This document shows positions 1 through 8,843 of a DNA stretch of 37,363 nucleotides, piece after piece; within the stretch, counting starts at the first letter, position 1; every line of letters begins with the position of its first letter. Under the pieces are notes generated by a model. The model ran no database searches. It was not told where the DNA came from and was given only the letters and a program-made list of their open reading frames with translations. A program made the translations under genes and the position numbers. The stretch spans positions 1 to 37,363 of the forward strand of contig JAIBEZ010000046.1 of NCBI GenBank assembly GCA_019459485.1. The letters are read 5' to 3'. Source of the stretch: Prolixibacteraceae bacterium (GTDB lineage: Bacteria > Bacteroidota > Bacteroidia > Bacteroidales > Prolixibacteraceae).

Positions 1-2
1 TA

Positions 3-962
3 TTTGCCCATGCCTTTTTGCTGGCAAACAAAACCCCCGCCATTTGGGCGCGTTTATCCGATGCCCAAAAAAATAAACTCGACTGGCTAATGAAAGCGAT
101 GGCCGTGGCCGGGCATTTTTGTTTTGACGATGGGAACGATTTTCGCACCGGATTGGGAAGCGAAGGGAATTTTTATAAGTTAAGTAACCCCAATTACTCG
201 GAAGGTTATGTGGGATGCGTAATTGCGGCAAGCCTGTATTTTGGGGCTGATAAGCTGAATACTATTTTCAGGGAGTTCAGTTTTGTGGAGTATATCAACC
301 AATTTGGTCCATCGAACTTGAACTTTCCCAATATTTTATCGAGGTGGAGCAGTTACGACTGGGCTCCGGTGCTTGAGAATGGGGGCAGCCACCCCAGGGG
401 CGGCAAAGGCGAAGGAGTCCGAAACACGTTTACCTACCAGGGAATTGGACTGGACGACCCGTTCGGAATTTTCAAAAAACTGGCCGATGTAATGTACGGA
501 GCCGGATACTTTTACGGGAACAACCCGTGGACCCAATCGCCACTTGTTATCGACGGGCTGATCGTGAATGGCGTTGTTTATTCGGAGACATTAAACAATG
601 GCACCTCGCCCTATTTGGGGCAAGCCGGAATGTGTTACGAATTCCACTCTTCTGATGGCGCGGGCGCCAATACCAAGCCCCGAAGCCACATCAACTACGT
701 TTCCGATGGATGGGGAAATAGTGTTTGTACCCGCGCGAGCCTCGAAGTTTTAGGATACTGGAAGGGTCAAGCCGATTCGTTGGCCAAAGTTGAAAGCCAC
801 ATGTTTGTTGGGTCTGAAGATTTTTTATACAAAGCTCAGAAGGGATTTCGGGGCTATAGTAGTGGCAAGCCCAAGGGCGATGTATTCGAAGCCGACCTGA
901 TCAGCAACCGGGGTCATGCCTACCCAAAAGAAATATGGCAATCACTTTTGAAGAAGAATTGA
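3..962 (+). CDS. Unrecognised protein, 5'-truncated by window edge
   Basis: The frame is open back to base 3, before any convincing start codon, so this is the C-terminal ~319 residues of a longer protein; the TTG at 18 is unlikely to be the start. I do not recognise the family. The fragment is rich in aromatic residues and glycine (for example YGAGYFYGNNPWTQSPL and CYEFHSSDGAGANTKPRS), and its helical, aromatic-rich character would fit an (alpha/alpha)-toroid carbohydrate-active enzyme such as a lyase. That is a guess, with no catalytic motif assigned. The C-terminus ends in a plain basic tail (LLKKN) without a type IX sorting domain. Composition is similar to the enzyme run after 4234 and unlike the AT-rich genes directly downstream. 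Confidence 0.8.
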   Translation, partial: FAHAFLLANKTPAIWARLSDAQKNKLDWLMKAMAVAGHFCFDDGNDFRTGLGSEGNFYKLSNPNYSEGYVGCVIAASLYFGADKLNTIFREFSFVEYINQFGPSNLNFPNILSRWSSYDWAPVLENGGSHPRGGKGEGVRNTFTYQGIGLDDPFGIFKKLADVMYGAGYFYGNNPWTQSPLVIDGLIVNGVVYSETLNNGTSPYLGQAGMCYEFHSSDGAGANTKPRSHINYVSDGWGNSVCTRASLEVLGYWKGQADSLAKVESHMFVGSEDFLYKAQKGFRGYSSGKPKGDVFEADLISNRGHAYPKEIWQSLLKKN

Positions 963-1109
963 ACAAATGAAGAAAATGCCAGCAGAATAGGTCAATTATG
1001 AAAATCTTATTTTAAATACAACCATTTTACAGTCTTTGCATCTATTAACCAGAAAACTTAAGAAACATCATAAATTATGAAAATAAGTGATAGTTGTTTG
1101 CCTTAAACT

Positions 1110-1138
1110 CTGGGAGGAAACAAGGTTTCAACTCCCAG
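1110..1138. other. Hairpin in the 963-1260 intergenic stretch
   Basis: CTGGGAG plus GAAAC on the left pair with GTTTC plus CTCCCAG on the right, around an AAG loop with a two-base AA bulge. No T-tract follows, so it is not a classical intrinsic terminator. It could end the upstream transcript with Rho or be a structured leader. Apart from this and the promoter-like box at 1161, I see nothing in the 298 bp. Confidence 0.4.
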
Positions 1139-1160
1139 CCAATCTGCTAATATAACCTTA

Positions 1161-1168
1161 TATATTTG
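1161..1168 (+). promoter_or_regulatory. Possible Bacteroidota -7 box (TATATTTG)
   Basis: The octamer matches the TAnnTTTG consensus described for Bacteroidota housekeeping promoters and lies about 93 bp before the lipoprotein start at 1261. No clear TTTG-type -33 element is visible at the usual spacing, and the surrounding DNA is AT-rich, so a chance match is quite possible. Confidence 0.25.
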
Positions 1169-1260
1169 GATTTGGTCTTTGGCTCCGTAGCCTTGTTGCC
1201 AGAAATATGAAATGCAAGCTTTATTATTGGAAACAATTAACAAACTTAAATAGAAGTACT

Positions 1261-1749
1261 ATGAAAGCAACAATCAAAAAAATCAGTTTAATGTTCCTGC
1301 TCTTTAGCTTGATGGGGGTAGGGTGCGAAAAAGAAGAAGGAGAATGGATTCAAATTGATTCATTAACCCTTAATGAAGAAACTGACATTCAATTAAATTC
1401 AATCTTCTCAAGTAATAACAATTGTCTCCTTAATTTTCAAAAGGACACAATTTACCATGTAATTTTCAATCAAAATGAATTAAGAAAATTTGATAATTGC
1501 AATTCAATTCCAGAAATTGATTTTAGTAAATATACTTTAATTGCGGGAAGAGTAATGGTATCTTCGATATCAGATAATATTTCTTCAATAATATTGACCT
1601 CAAACAAAAATAATGCTTCATATAATCTTAAGGTTTCAATACTTGAACCTCAAGGAAGATATGGAGCTATTGGATACCTCTATTTTTGGAAAGTTTATCC
1701 ACGGTTAGAAACGATATTTGAATTTAAACTATTAGTAACTAAAAATTAA
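1261..1749 (+). CDS. Small secreted lipoprotein of unknown function
   Basis: The product is 162 residues. I chose the ATG at 1261 because it gives a textbook lipoprotein signal: basic MKATIKK, a hydrophobic stretch, and a lipobox ending in GVGC with the lipidated Cys at about residue 21. An in-frame ATG at 1207 would bury that signal. The mature part is mostly predicted beta, with a section around PEIDFSKYTLIAG that resembles small Bacteroidota lipoproteins with a PrcB-like C-terminal layout; this is a loose impression, not a family assignment. The gene is AT-rich and sits 4 bp before the subtilase gene, so the two are probably co-transcribed. A role as chaperone, inhibitor or stabiliser of the protease is plausible inference only. 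Confidence 0.75.
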   Translation: MKATIKKISLMFLLFSLMGVGCEKEEGEWIQIDSLTLNEETDIQLNSIFSSNNNCLLNFQKDTIYHVIFNQNELRKFDNCNSIPEIDFSKYTLIAGRVMVSSISDNISSIILTSNKNNASYNLKVSILEPQGRYGAIGYLYFWKVYPRLETIFEFKLLVTKN

Positions 1750-1753
1750 TAAA

Positions 1754-4237
1754 ATGAAAGTAATCTTGTTGATTTTAATAATAATAATAATAACATCAAT
1801 TCAAGGCTTTTCTCAAAAAAATCAATCCGATGTAAAGCTTACTAAAAAGAATGGTCACTATAAAATTGAATATAATGGTAAAGAATATGATGCAAAAGAG
1901 GATATATTGACAATTCGTCCAAAACATTCATTTCAATCTTTGTATAAAAGTAACTTAGAAATTGTGCGTGAGAACAAGTTGGGATTTATCGATGTTAAAG
2001 TACCTGTTGGTAAAGATATCGAAGAATATGCTGAAGAATTAAAAAGCAGAGGTTTATTTGATATTGTTGAATTTAATTCTTATGGTGAATATAATAATTT
2101 TATACCTAACGATCAATTAAGGAATAATCAATGGTATTTATCAAAAATAAACATGTATAATGCTTGGGAAATTACTTTCGGGGCATCCTGCATTGTTGTT
2201 GGAATTTTGGATTCTGGGATTGATTGGGAGCATGAGGATATTGGAAGTGGTTTCGATGCATATCAAAATATATTTTTGAATCCCGGAGAAGATGTGTGGT
2301 CTGATATAAATGACCCTACTACTGGTAATGGAATTGATGATGATGGAAATGGTTTAATTGATGATTGGAAAGGCTGGAATTTTGTAAACAATTCAAATGA
2401 TTCAAGAACGAGCAACTATCATGGTACCTTTGTTAGTGGCATTATCAGTGCAAAAACTAATAATGGAAGAGGGATTGCGGGAATCGCAGGTGGAAATAAT
2501 AATGCTGGCGTTAAAATTTTATCTTATTGTATTGGTGTTACAGCCCCTGATGGGTCAATCCTCGATGATGCCATAATTAATGCGGTAGACAATGGTGTAA
2601 AAGTGATACAATTAAGCCTAGGCGTTCCACCATCTTCTGCTATTGACACTGCGATACAGTACGCTATTGAAAATAAGGTTGTAGTAGTTTGTTGTTCTAT
2701 GAATGAAAGCTATTCAAGTGTTAGTTATCCAGCTTCAAATAGTAATGTTATAGCTGTTGGAGCGACAACTACGAGTGATACACGAGCCTCTTTTTCAAAT
2801 TACGGAACAGAACTTGACATAGTCGCGCCAGGTGTAGATATTTATAGTACTACCCTAAACAATGGTTATGCCTATGAGTCCGGAACTTCTTTTGCCGCTC
2901 CTCAGGTTTCCGCAGTAGCAGCATTATTATTATTATCAATAAATAATAATCTAACTGTTCAAGAAATAAGAAATATCATAGAGAATACAGCCCAGAAAGT
3001 TGGCGGGTATTCATATGTAATAACTTCAGGCCATCCAAGCGGTACTTGGAATAATCAAACAGGCTATGGTTTATTAAATGCCAATGCCGCTGTCCAATCA
3101 ATTTATCCATGGATTGCTGGCCCCACCACCGTCTGCCCATCCGGTGCCGCCTTTACCATTACAAACCCTCCTACGGTTGATTCCATTGTTTGGATTCCTG
3201 GGCCCAATCTTGCCATTTCCTTAGGGCAAAATACGCAGGAATGCACCATTGTCCGGACAGGTAACAGCAACAGTTGGATCCGCGTCAGGTTGGTTAGCGG
3301 TTGTGGTGCGGTTATATTGGAAAAGAACATCCCAGCTCTTGACCCGCCCTCCGTTTCAATATCCACTTATCCCGAAACACCCCCATGTTTAAACATCGAA
3401 CATTCGTTTTATGCAACGGCATCAGGTTCATGCCAGCCCTATTCTTATAAATGGTTTATTGATAATAAGGAAGTGGGCGATAACAGTAGTGAGTTGCATT
3501 ATACGTTCGATGACGATGAATGGTATGAATCTCAAACCGTACCTGTTTATTGTCGGGTATATTTTGTCGGCGATTCCGTGACCTCCCCCGTGTTGTACAA
3601 AACCATCATTGATTGTTATCAACCCATACTCGCCTCTATTTCGGGAGATGCAACAGTTTGTTTAAACGACGAAGGCCACTGGGCCGCAACAGTTTCCGGC
3701 GGCTCGCAAAATTACATATACGATTGGTATATTAATCAGGATGATAATCTACATTTTTTAAGCGAAACGCTCGATTATTATTTCTCTGTTCCCCAATGGT
3801 GGGGTGGGCAGCAAATCCGGATTGATGTCCGGGTTACCGACGTTATTACCAATGTACAGGCTTATGCAAGTCCTTATTACAGTTGGTTGTCTAACTGCGG
3901 ACGAAGTGATTATTCGGTTCAGGTTGCCCCGAACCCCGCTTCCGATTATATTGAGATAACCGTCTCTGAAGAGATTAATCCAGAAAATGTCCTTCCCTCA
4001 TCTAATAAAAATAGTATCGGCTTTTCATCGGCAAACAATACTGGCACAAAAAAACCTTTCTCTGAAGAAGTGTTGACATACACCATTTCAGATAATAACG
4101 GGAAGCCACTTCTACAGAGAAAAACCGCTGAAAAGAAACTCACCATTCCTGTTTCAGGTTATTTACCAGGAGTTTATATTTTAACCGTAACATCTTCAAC
4201 CGAAAAAGTAACACAACAAATATTAATAAACCGATGA
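1754..4237 (+). CDS. Secreted subtilisin-like serine protease (S8) with T9SS sorting domain
   Basis: An 827-residue exported protease. A Sec signal peptide rich in isoleucine (about 1-20) is followed by a prodomain-like segment and an S8 catalytic domain with Asp153 (GILDSGID), His223 (YHGTFVSG), probable oxyanion Asn317 and Ser379 (GTSFAAPQ). From about residue 452 come PKD/Ig-like modules beginning IAGPTTVCPSG, typical of Bacteroidota surface proteins. The last ~100 residues look like a type A type IX sorting domain (VAPNPASDYIEI through GVYILTV), implying export across the outer membrane and cell-surface attachment or release. The catalytic half is strikingly AT-rich and the C-terminal half is not, with the change near base 3110. 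The stop overlaps the next start (ATGA), suggesting translational coupling to the GH99-like gene. Confidence 0.93.
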   Translation: MKVILLILIIIIITSIQGFSQKNQSDVKLTKKNGHYKIEYNGKEYDAKEDILTIRPKHSFQSLYKSNLEIVRENKLGFIDVKVPVGKDIEEYAEELKSRGLFDIVEFNSYGEYNNFIPNDQLRNNQWYLSKINMYNAWEITFGASCIVVGILDSGIDWEHEDIGSGFDAYQNIFLNPGEDVWSDINDPTTGNGIDDDGNGLIDDWKGWNFVNNSNDSRTSNYHGTFVSGIISAKTNNGRGIAGIAGGNNNAGVKILSYCIGVTAPDGSILDDAIINAVDNGVKVIQLSLGVPPSSAIDTAIQYAIENKVVVVCCSMNESYSSVSYPASNSNVIAVGATTTSDTRASFSNYGTELDIVAPGVDIYSTTLNNGYAYESGTSFAAPQVSAVAALLLLSINNNLTVQEIRNIIENTAQKVGGYSYVITSGHPSGTWNNQTGYGLLNANAAVQSIYPWIAGPTTVCPSGAAFTITNPPTVDSIVWIPGPNLAISLGQNTQECTIVRTGNSNSWIRVRLVSGCGAVILEKNIPALDPPSVSISTYPETPPCLNIEHSFYATASGSCQPYSYKWFIDNKEVGDNSSELHYTFDDDEWYESQTVPVYCRVYFVGDSVTSPVLYKTIIDCYQPILASISGDATVCLNDEGHWAATVSGGSQNYIYDWYINQDDNLHFLSETLDYYFSVPQWWGGQQIRIDVRVTDVITNVQAYASPYYSWLSNCGRSDYSVQVAPNPASDYIEITVSEEINPENVLPSSNKNSIGFSSANNTGTKKPFSEEVLTYTISDNNGKPLLQRKTAEKKLTIPVSGYLPGVYILTVTSSTEKVTQQILINR

Positions 4238-5451
4238 AACACAAAAGTCTGAAAATCAAATTAGCGGTTGTACTGGGAGTTCTCCTGGGGAGTATTTCCT
4301 GTTCGCAGCAGCAACCGCAGCAAAAAGCTGAACCTGTAAAAAACGACTATTTAGTAGCAGCTTACATCTGGCCATCGTGCCATGATGATTCACTGGGACG
4401 TGCAAAACTTTGGTCGGAAGGTACCGGCGAGTGGGAAGTAATCAAAAAAGGGAACCCGCGTTTCGAAGGGCATTACCAGCCCCGCCAGCCGCTGTGGGGT
4501 TACGAAATGGACAACGACCCGAAAGTGGTAGAGAAGTGGATTGATGTGGCAACTGACCACGGTGTCAACGTATTTGTTTACGACTGGTACTGGTACGAAG
4601 AAGGCCCCTATCTGGAAAGCGCACTAAACGATGGTTTCCTGAAAGCAGCGAACAACTCGAAAATGCAGTTTTACATCATGTGGGCCAACCACGATGTGAA
4701 ACACAATTACTGGAATTATCACCGGTACGGCGACGACACTTCTATTCTTTGGAATGCCAAGGTGGATTGGAAAAACTACAAAATCATCGTTGACCGGGTC
4801 ATCAATCAGTATTTCAAACAACCGAATTATTTGAAAATCAATGGTGAGCCGTTATTTTCTATTTTCAGTGTGAACAAACTGCTGGAAAGTTTTGATGGCA
4901 GCGTGGAAGAAACCCGCAAAGCGCTCGATTATTTCCGTGATGAGGTAAAAAAAGCGGGCTTTCCCGGCTTGCATATCCAGTGGAACCAGGGTGGCGGTTC
5001 TGTGATGTCGGAAGAAAAGGCGAATGAGTTTCGGGAACGTGTTGATGCGATGGGCTTTAACAGTGTGGCCATGTATAACATGGGCGGAACGGTTGAGGAT
5101 TATGTGGTTTACGGGACCAACTCCATCAAAATACGGGAGCAAATGGACGCCATTTTGGATGTACCGGTATTCCCCTGCGTTTCCATAGGCTGGGACGATA
5201 CGCCGCGTTTCCCTGCAAAAGGAATTAAGGACGTTGTGCATTACCACAATACGCCAGAGAGCTTTGCTGCCTTGCTTTCCAAAGCAAAGAAATATGTCGA
5301 CGCCCACCCGGAACAGCCTAAGCTGATCACCATCAACGCGTGGAACGAGTGGGTGGAAGGTAGCTATCTGCTGCCCGATATGCTTACCGGGTTCGGATAT
5401 CTGGAAGCAGTGAAAGACGTGATTGTTGACGGCAAATATGATAGGTATTGA
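4234..5451 (+). CDS. GH99-like / WbsX-type (beta/alpha)8 lipoprotein
   Basis: A 405-residue lipoprotein (lipobox GSISC, Cys23) of the GH99-like family often annotated as WbsX or glycoside hydrolase family 99-like. Family marks are the N-terminal tract YIWPSCHDD, GHYQPRQPLWGYE, the barrel segment VNVFVYDWYWYEEGP and the C-terminal INAWNEWVEG. In true GH99 endo-alpha-mannosidases two glutamates three residues apart near the C-terminus are catalytic; Glu372 and Glu375 match that ExxE spacing. Many members are uncharacterised, so the substrate (an alpha-mannan-like glycan would be the family precedent) is not established. It overlaps the protease gene by 4 bp and is followed by a diverged paralogue, so it is likely an early gene of the enzyme run. 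Confidence 0.85.
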   Translation: MKHKSLKIKLAVVLGVLLGSISCSQQQPQQKAEPVKNDYLVAAYIWPSCHDDSLGRAKLWSEGTGEWEVIKKGNPRFEGHYQPRQPLWGYEMDNDPKVVEKWIDVATDHGVNVFVYDWYWYEEGPYLESALNDGFLKAANNSKMQFYIMWANHDVKHNYWNYHRYGDDTSILWNAKVDWKNYKIIVDRVINQYFKQPNYLKINGEPLFSIFSVNKLLESFDGSVEETRKALDYFRDEVKKAGFPGLHIQWNQGGGSVMSEEKANEFRERVDAMGFNSVAMYNMGGTVEDYVVYGTNSIKIREQMDAILDVPVFPCVSIGWDDTPRFPAKGIKDVVHYHNTPESFAALLSKAKKYVDAHPEQPKLITINAWNEWVEGSYLLPDMLTGFGYLEAVKDVIVDGKYDRY

Positions 5452-5502
5452 TTGTTTCTTATACTTAACCTATGTGAACAAACACAAATCAAAAAGTTAC
5501 CC

Positions 5503-6672
5503 ATGAAAAAGCATTCAATTGATTATACAACGAAAACCGGAACACTGCAAAAAAGTACGGTGGGGACTTCTCTGTTCTGGATGATAGCCTTGCTGATTGG
5601 AATTTTCATTTTTTCCGGATGTCTCCGCGAGGCAAATGCCCAGGGAAACAAAGCCAACGTGAAAGTGGGAGCTTATTATTTCGACGGTTGGGCAGGAAAA
5701 AATAAGTTGGCTGACAATCCGAATGAACCGTGGGCCAAAAATGCCCCAACACACCTGACCAAACGCTTTGTCCGTGACTTTTCCGAAAGAGAGCCTGTTT
5801 GGGGATGGCGTGATGACTCCATGGAAATTATGGAACGGCAAATCGACCTGGCAGCCGACAATGGCTTGGATTTTTTCCTTTTCTGCTGGTATTGGAAGGA
5901 TAACAAAGGCCCAATCAACATTTCGGCGATTGAAAAAGACCACCACCACACGAGCATGGAGCTGTACATGAAAGCTAAAAATCGAAATCGCTTGAAATAC
6001 AGCTTGCTGGTTGCCAATCACGCTGGTTTTGAAATATTGGGGAACGAAAATTGGGAAAGTGCCGTGAAGTACTGGACCAGATTTTTTAGAGACCCGCAAT
6101 ATATCAAAGTAGATGGGAAACCGTTGGTAGTCATCTTCGGAACTGGCGACGATGCCATTACCGATGAACAAATAGCCATTATGCAGGAAACGGCCAAAAA
6201 GGAAGGGTTTAAAGATGGGCTGTCGATTGCAGGTTGTGGCGCGCCGGCCAGGAAAAAGGCGTTTACCCACAGTACGCATTACAACCTGACATCAGGATAC
6301 GCCGACGGACACGAAGAACATAAGTTTCAGGAGTTGATTGACAAGGCCAAGCCCAATTGGAAAGGCTCAGAAGCACAACCGTATATCCCAGTACTCAATT
6401 CGGGTTGGGACAAGCGTCCGTGGGAAGGTCCCGAAGGGCTTAACCAGAAGGAAGGCTGGTATTTCCCCGACAGTTCGCCTGAACTGTTCAAAAGCTTCCT
6501 GAAAGATGCTGTTAAATGGATGGACGACAATCCGACAAAGACAACAAAGGAAAGGCTGATATTGGTTTATGCCTGGAACGAACTGGGCGAAGGCGGTTAC
6601 CTCGTTCCCACCAAAGGCGATCCGGGTGCAGCCAAACTTAAAATGATTAAAGAAGTAATTGACGGAAAATAA
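5503..6672 (+). CDS. Second GH99-like / WbsX-type protein, lipoprotein-like
   Basis: Reading from the ATG at 5503 gives 389 residues with a long N-terminal basic/polar stretch, a membrane segment and a lipobox-like FSGC; extending to the in-frame TTG at 5452 adds 17 residues with no signal character. The fold marks match the preceding gene: KVGAYYFDGW, EPVWGWRDDS, GLDFFLFCWYWK and YAWNELGEGGYLVP, where Glu360 and Glu363 keep the ExxE spacing of the GH99 catalytic pair. The sequence is clearly diverged from its neighbour, so a different specificity or position of cleavage is likely. It lies 51 bp after gene one and 22 bp before the phosphoesterase, in one apparent operon. Confidence 0.83.
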   Translation: MKKHSIDYTTKTGTLQKSTVGTSLFWMIALLIGIFIFSGCLREANAQGNKANVKVGAYYFDGWAGKNKLADNPNEPWAKNAPTHLTKRFVRDFSEREPVWGWRDDSMEIMERQIDLAADNGLDFFLFCWYWKDNKGPINISAIEKDHHHTSMELYMKAKNRNRLKYSLLVANHAGFEILGNENWESAVKYWTRFFRDPQYIKVDGKPLVVIFGTGDDAITDEQIAIMQETAKKEGFKDGLSIAGCGAPARKKAFTHSTHYNLTSGYADGHEEHKFQELIDKAKPNWKGSEAQPYIPVLNSGWDKRPWEGPEGLNQKEGWYFPDSSPELFKSFLKDAVKWMDDNPTKTTKERLILVYAWNELGEGGYLVPTKGDPGAAKLKMIKEVIDGK

Positions 6673-6694
6673 ATAATTTTAAAAGAAAATTAAC

Positions 6695-7648
6695 ATGAAA
6701 CGAAATTTGTATTTCCTGGCGTTAGTATTACTGATCGTATTTTACACGCCTCAAGTTTTTGCACAAAAGTTTACCATCCCGGTTATGCCCGATACACAGG
6801 GTGAAGTTGGCGATAAACCTGAAATGCTTATCAGTCAGTTAAAGTGGATCGTTGACAAGAAAGATTCCCTGAACATTCCATTCGTTTTGCACGTGGGCGA
6901 CATTGTTAATTTCGATAACCATGGCCATTGGCAAACGGCAAGCGATTGCTTTAAAATTCTCGACGATGCGAAAATGCCTTACGTGCTATGCCTGGGCAAC
7001 CACGATACCGAAGCAGTTGGGGAAAATACAGGGAGCGCTGCCCCTGGAAACGTGAACCTAAACCTGCGGAAAACAACAAAATTCAATACCTATTTCCCTG
7101 TAAGCAGGTTAATGGGGCAACAAGGCCGGTTTGAAGAAGGCAAAAGCGATAACGCGTATTACACGTTTAAAGCCGGTGGACTCGACTGGATGATTGTTTC
7201 GCTGGAGTTTTGCGCCCGCTTATCGCCGGTACGTTGGGCAAATAAGGTTGTTGCCGATCACCCCAACCACAACGTTATTATCCTGACCCATTATCACCTG
7301 AATGGCAGTGGCGATATCAGCGAACGGAATGCCGGTTATGGCGACCTTAGCCCCTACGAAATCTACGACATGCTCATTAAAAAGCACCCGAACATCCTGA
7401 TGGTTTTGAGCGGTCACACCGGGAACTCAACCTTTCGCAACGACCGGGGTGAAAACGGAAACCGGATTTACCAGATTTTGACAGATTACCAGAACGAAAA
7501 TCATGGCGATGGTTACCTCCGTCTGCTGGATATCAATCCCGAAAGGCGCTACATGTTAGGAAAAGTATATTCGCCCTATAACGGGAAAGACAAGTGCGAA
7601 GCATTGATCCGGTTCATGGGCGTAAATTTTATTACACCGCAGAAATAA
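6695..7648 (+). CDS. Secreted calcineurin-like metallophosphoesterase
   Basis: A 317-residue protein with a Sec signal peptide ending VFAQ, so periplasmic or exported. The dimetal phosphoesterase motifs occur in order: PDTQ (Asp33), GDIV (Asp69), GNHD (Asn102, His103), THYH (His199) and GHTG (His241). This fold hydrolyses phosphomono- or phosphodiesters; the actual substrate cannot be read from the sequence. The DTQ variant of the first motif is common in secreted Bacteroidota members. Its place between glycoside hydrolase genes suggests removal of phosphate groups from a glycan or its fragments. A hairpin 30 bp after its stop may end the transcript. Confidence 0.88.
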   Translation: MKRNLYFLALVLLIVFYTPQVFAQKFTIPVMPDTQGEVGDKPEMLISQLKWIVDKKDSLNIPFVLHVGDIVNFDNHGHWQTASDCFKILDDAKMPYVLCLGNHDTEAVGENTGSAAPGNVNLNLRKTTKFNTYFPVSRLMGQQGRFEEGKSDNAYYTFKAGGLDWMIVSLEFCARLSPVRWANKVVADHPNHNVIILTHYHLNGSGDISERNAGYGDLSPYEIYDMLIKKHPNILMVLSGHTGNSTFRNDRGENGNRIYQILTDYQNENHGDGYLRLLDINPERRYMLGKVYSPYNGKDKCEALIRFMGVNFITPQK

Positions 7649-7678
7649 TCAGAAATTGTTTGGATTTCTCTCTTAATA

Positions 7679-7719
7679 ATTTTTCGGGTTACCCAAGTCC
7701 TGAAGGGTACCCGAAAAAT
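7679..7719. terminator. Terminator-like hairpin between phosphoesterase and esterase genes
   Basis: The left arm at 7679-7694 pairs with the right arm at 7705-7719 (GGGTACCCG followed by A5) with one bulged T and a 10-base loop. The A-tract/T-tract ends make it usable in either direction, but on the + strand no U-run follows the stem directly, so it could attenuate rather than fully stop transcription. No other signal is seen in the 177 bp. Confidence 0.45.
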
Positions 7720-7825
7720 CAAAAATTTCCCTTTGGAGCAGGGTTTATCTTTTGATTTTGACATCAATTCAAATTTTAATCAGCCCTTAGTTTCCTTTGT
7801 GAATTAATACAACTAAATTTTACCA

Positions 7826-8794
7826 ATGAAGAATTACTTATCTACTCTAAAAGTTTGCATCCCCTTACTACTTTTTAGTCTAAATCTTCTAGCTCAAAAC
7901 CGTTACAAAGACGAAATTACTGATTCTGTGAGGGTTGAAATATTTATGTATGCCTCCAAAGATGATCAGTCGCTCGAACTTGACGCCTACTTTCCGGCAT
8001 CCGACAATCAGACAAAACGGCCTCTAATAATCTATGTACATGGAGGTGGTTTTTATGGAGGAACCCGTGACAGGTCTGATATTCAGGAATTTTGCAAAAA
8101 GCTTGCTCGGCGGGGATATGTTGCGGCCTCAATAAGCTACAGGTTGACACGAAAAGGAACCGAGACCGCATTTGGTTGTAATTGTCCGGCTGCTGATAAA
8201 TTAATTACATTCCGTAAATCGGTTGAAGATATCCAGGATGCCACATCTTTCATGGTTAAAAACCGCAAAAAAATGGGTATCGATCCCCGGAAAATAATTC
8301 TGTCGGGTGGTAGTGCAGGTGCTGAAGCTGTACTCAACGCCGCTTACCAACCTCCTTACTTCTACGATTCTGAGCGTGTACCGATATCCTATGCCGGAGT
8401 AATTTCGATGGCTGGAGCAATTCCTGATACTTCGAAAATTGATGCAAAATCGGCAGTCCCTTCTCTGCTTTTCCATGGAACATGTGATAATCTGGTTCCA
8501 TATGGATCAGCTTCGCACCATTACTGTAAGGAAAATAAACCCGGATACCTGATTTTGCATGGAGCTTATACAATTTCCGAAAAGCTAAAAAAGGTCGGAA
8601 TTCCTTATTGGTTATATACTTATTGTAATGCCGCTCACGAAATAGCAGGCAAGCCGATGACAACTAACTTCAACGAAATTGTTGATTTCTGCTACTCTTT
8701 TATCCTGAACAAAGGAACAGAACAGCGAGTGACTGTCATTAAAACCGACAATAAACCTTGTGACTACCAAACGTATAATTTTTGTATCGATTAA
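7826..8794 (+). CDS. Secreted alpha/beta-hydrolase esterase (carboxylesterase/BD-FAE-like)
   Basis: A 322-residue enzyme with a Sec signal peptide (to about LLAQ, residue 23). The alpha/beta hydrolase marks are an oxyanion loop YVHGGGFYGG, a nucleophile elbow GGSAGA with Ser163, a late acidic residue in GTCDNLVP (Asp221) and His271 in NAAHEIAG, a complete triad in the right order. Such proteins in polysaccharide loci remove acetyl, feruloyl or similar ester groups; the bond cleaved here is not known. Several cysteines (FGCNCPAAD) suggest disulfides in the periplasm. It begins after a terminator-like hairpin, is more AT-rich than the genes around it, and may have its own promoter, which I could not identify. 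Confidence 0.85.
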   Translation: MKNYLSTLKVCIPLLLFSLNLLAQNRYKDEITDSVRVEIFMYASKDDQSLELDAYFPASDNQTKRPLIIYVHGGGFYGGTRDRSDIQEFCKKLARRGYVAASISYRLTRKGTETAFGCNCPAADKLITFRKSVEDIQDATSFMVKNRKKMGIDPRKIILSGGSAGAEAVLNAAYQPPYFYDSERVPISYAGVISMAGAIPDTSKIDAKSAVPSLLFHGTCDNLVPYGSASHHYCKENKPGYLILHGAYTISEKLKKVGIPYWLYTYCNAAHEIAGKPMTTNFNEIVDFCYSFILNKGTEQRVTVIKTDNKPCDYQTYNFCID

Positions 8795-8843
8795 AACAAA
8801 TGTGCATATCAAGGGATGACCTATTAACTCATTTTACAGACGT

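Noticed and set aside
1207-1260. N-terminal extension of the small lipoprotein
   Set aside because: The extra 18 codons would precede and inactivate a clear lipoprotein signal beginning at 1261.
1780-1797. AAT trinucleotide run in the subtilase signal peptide
   Set aside because: A real microsatellite, but length changes would only add or remove isoleucines; no phase-variation switch is implied.
4852-5307. 151-codon minus-strand open frame
   Set aside because: Shadow of the first GH99-like gene on the opposite strand.
5515-6279. 254-codon minus-strand open frame
   Set aside because: It lies fully antisense to the second GH99-like gene, whose motifs and signal are clear; the antisense text has no domain sense.
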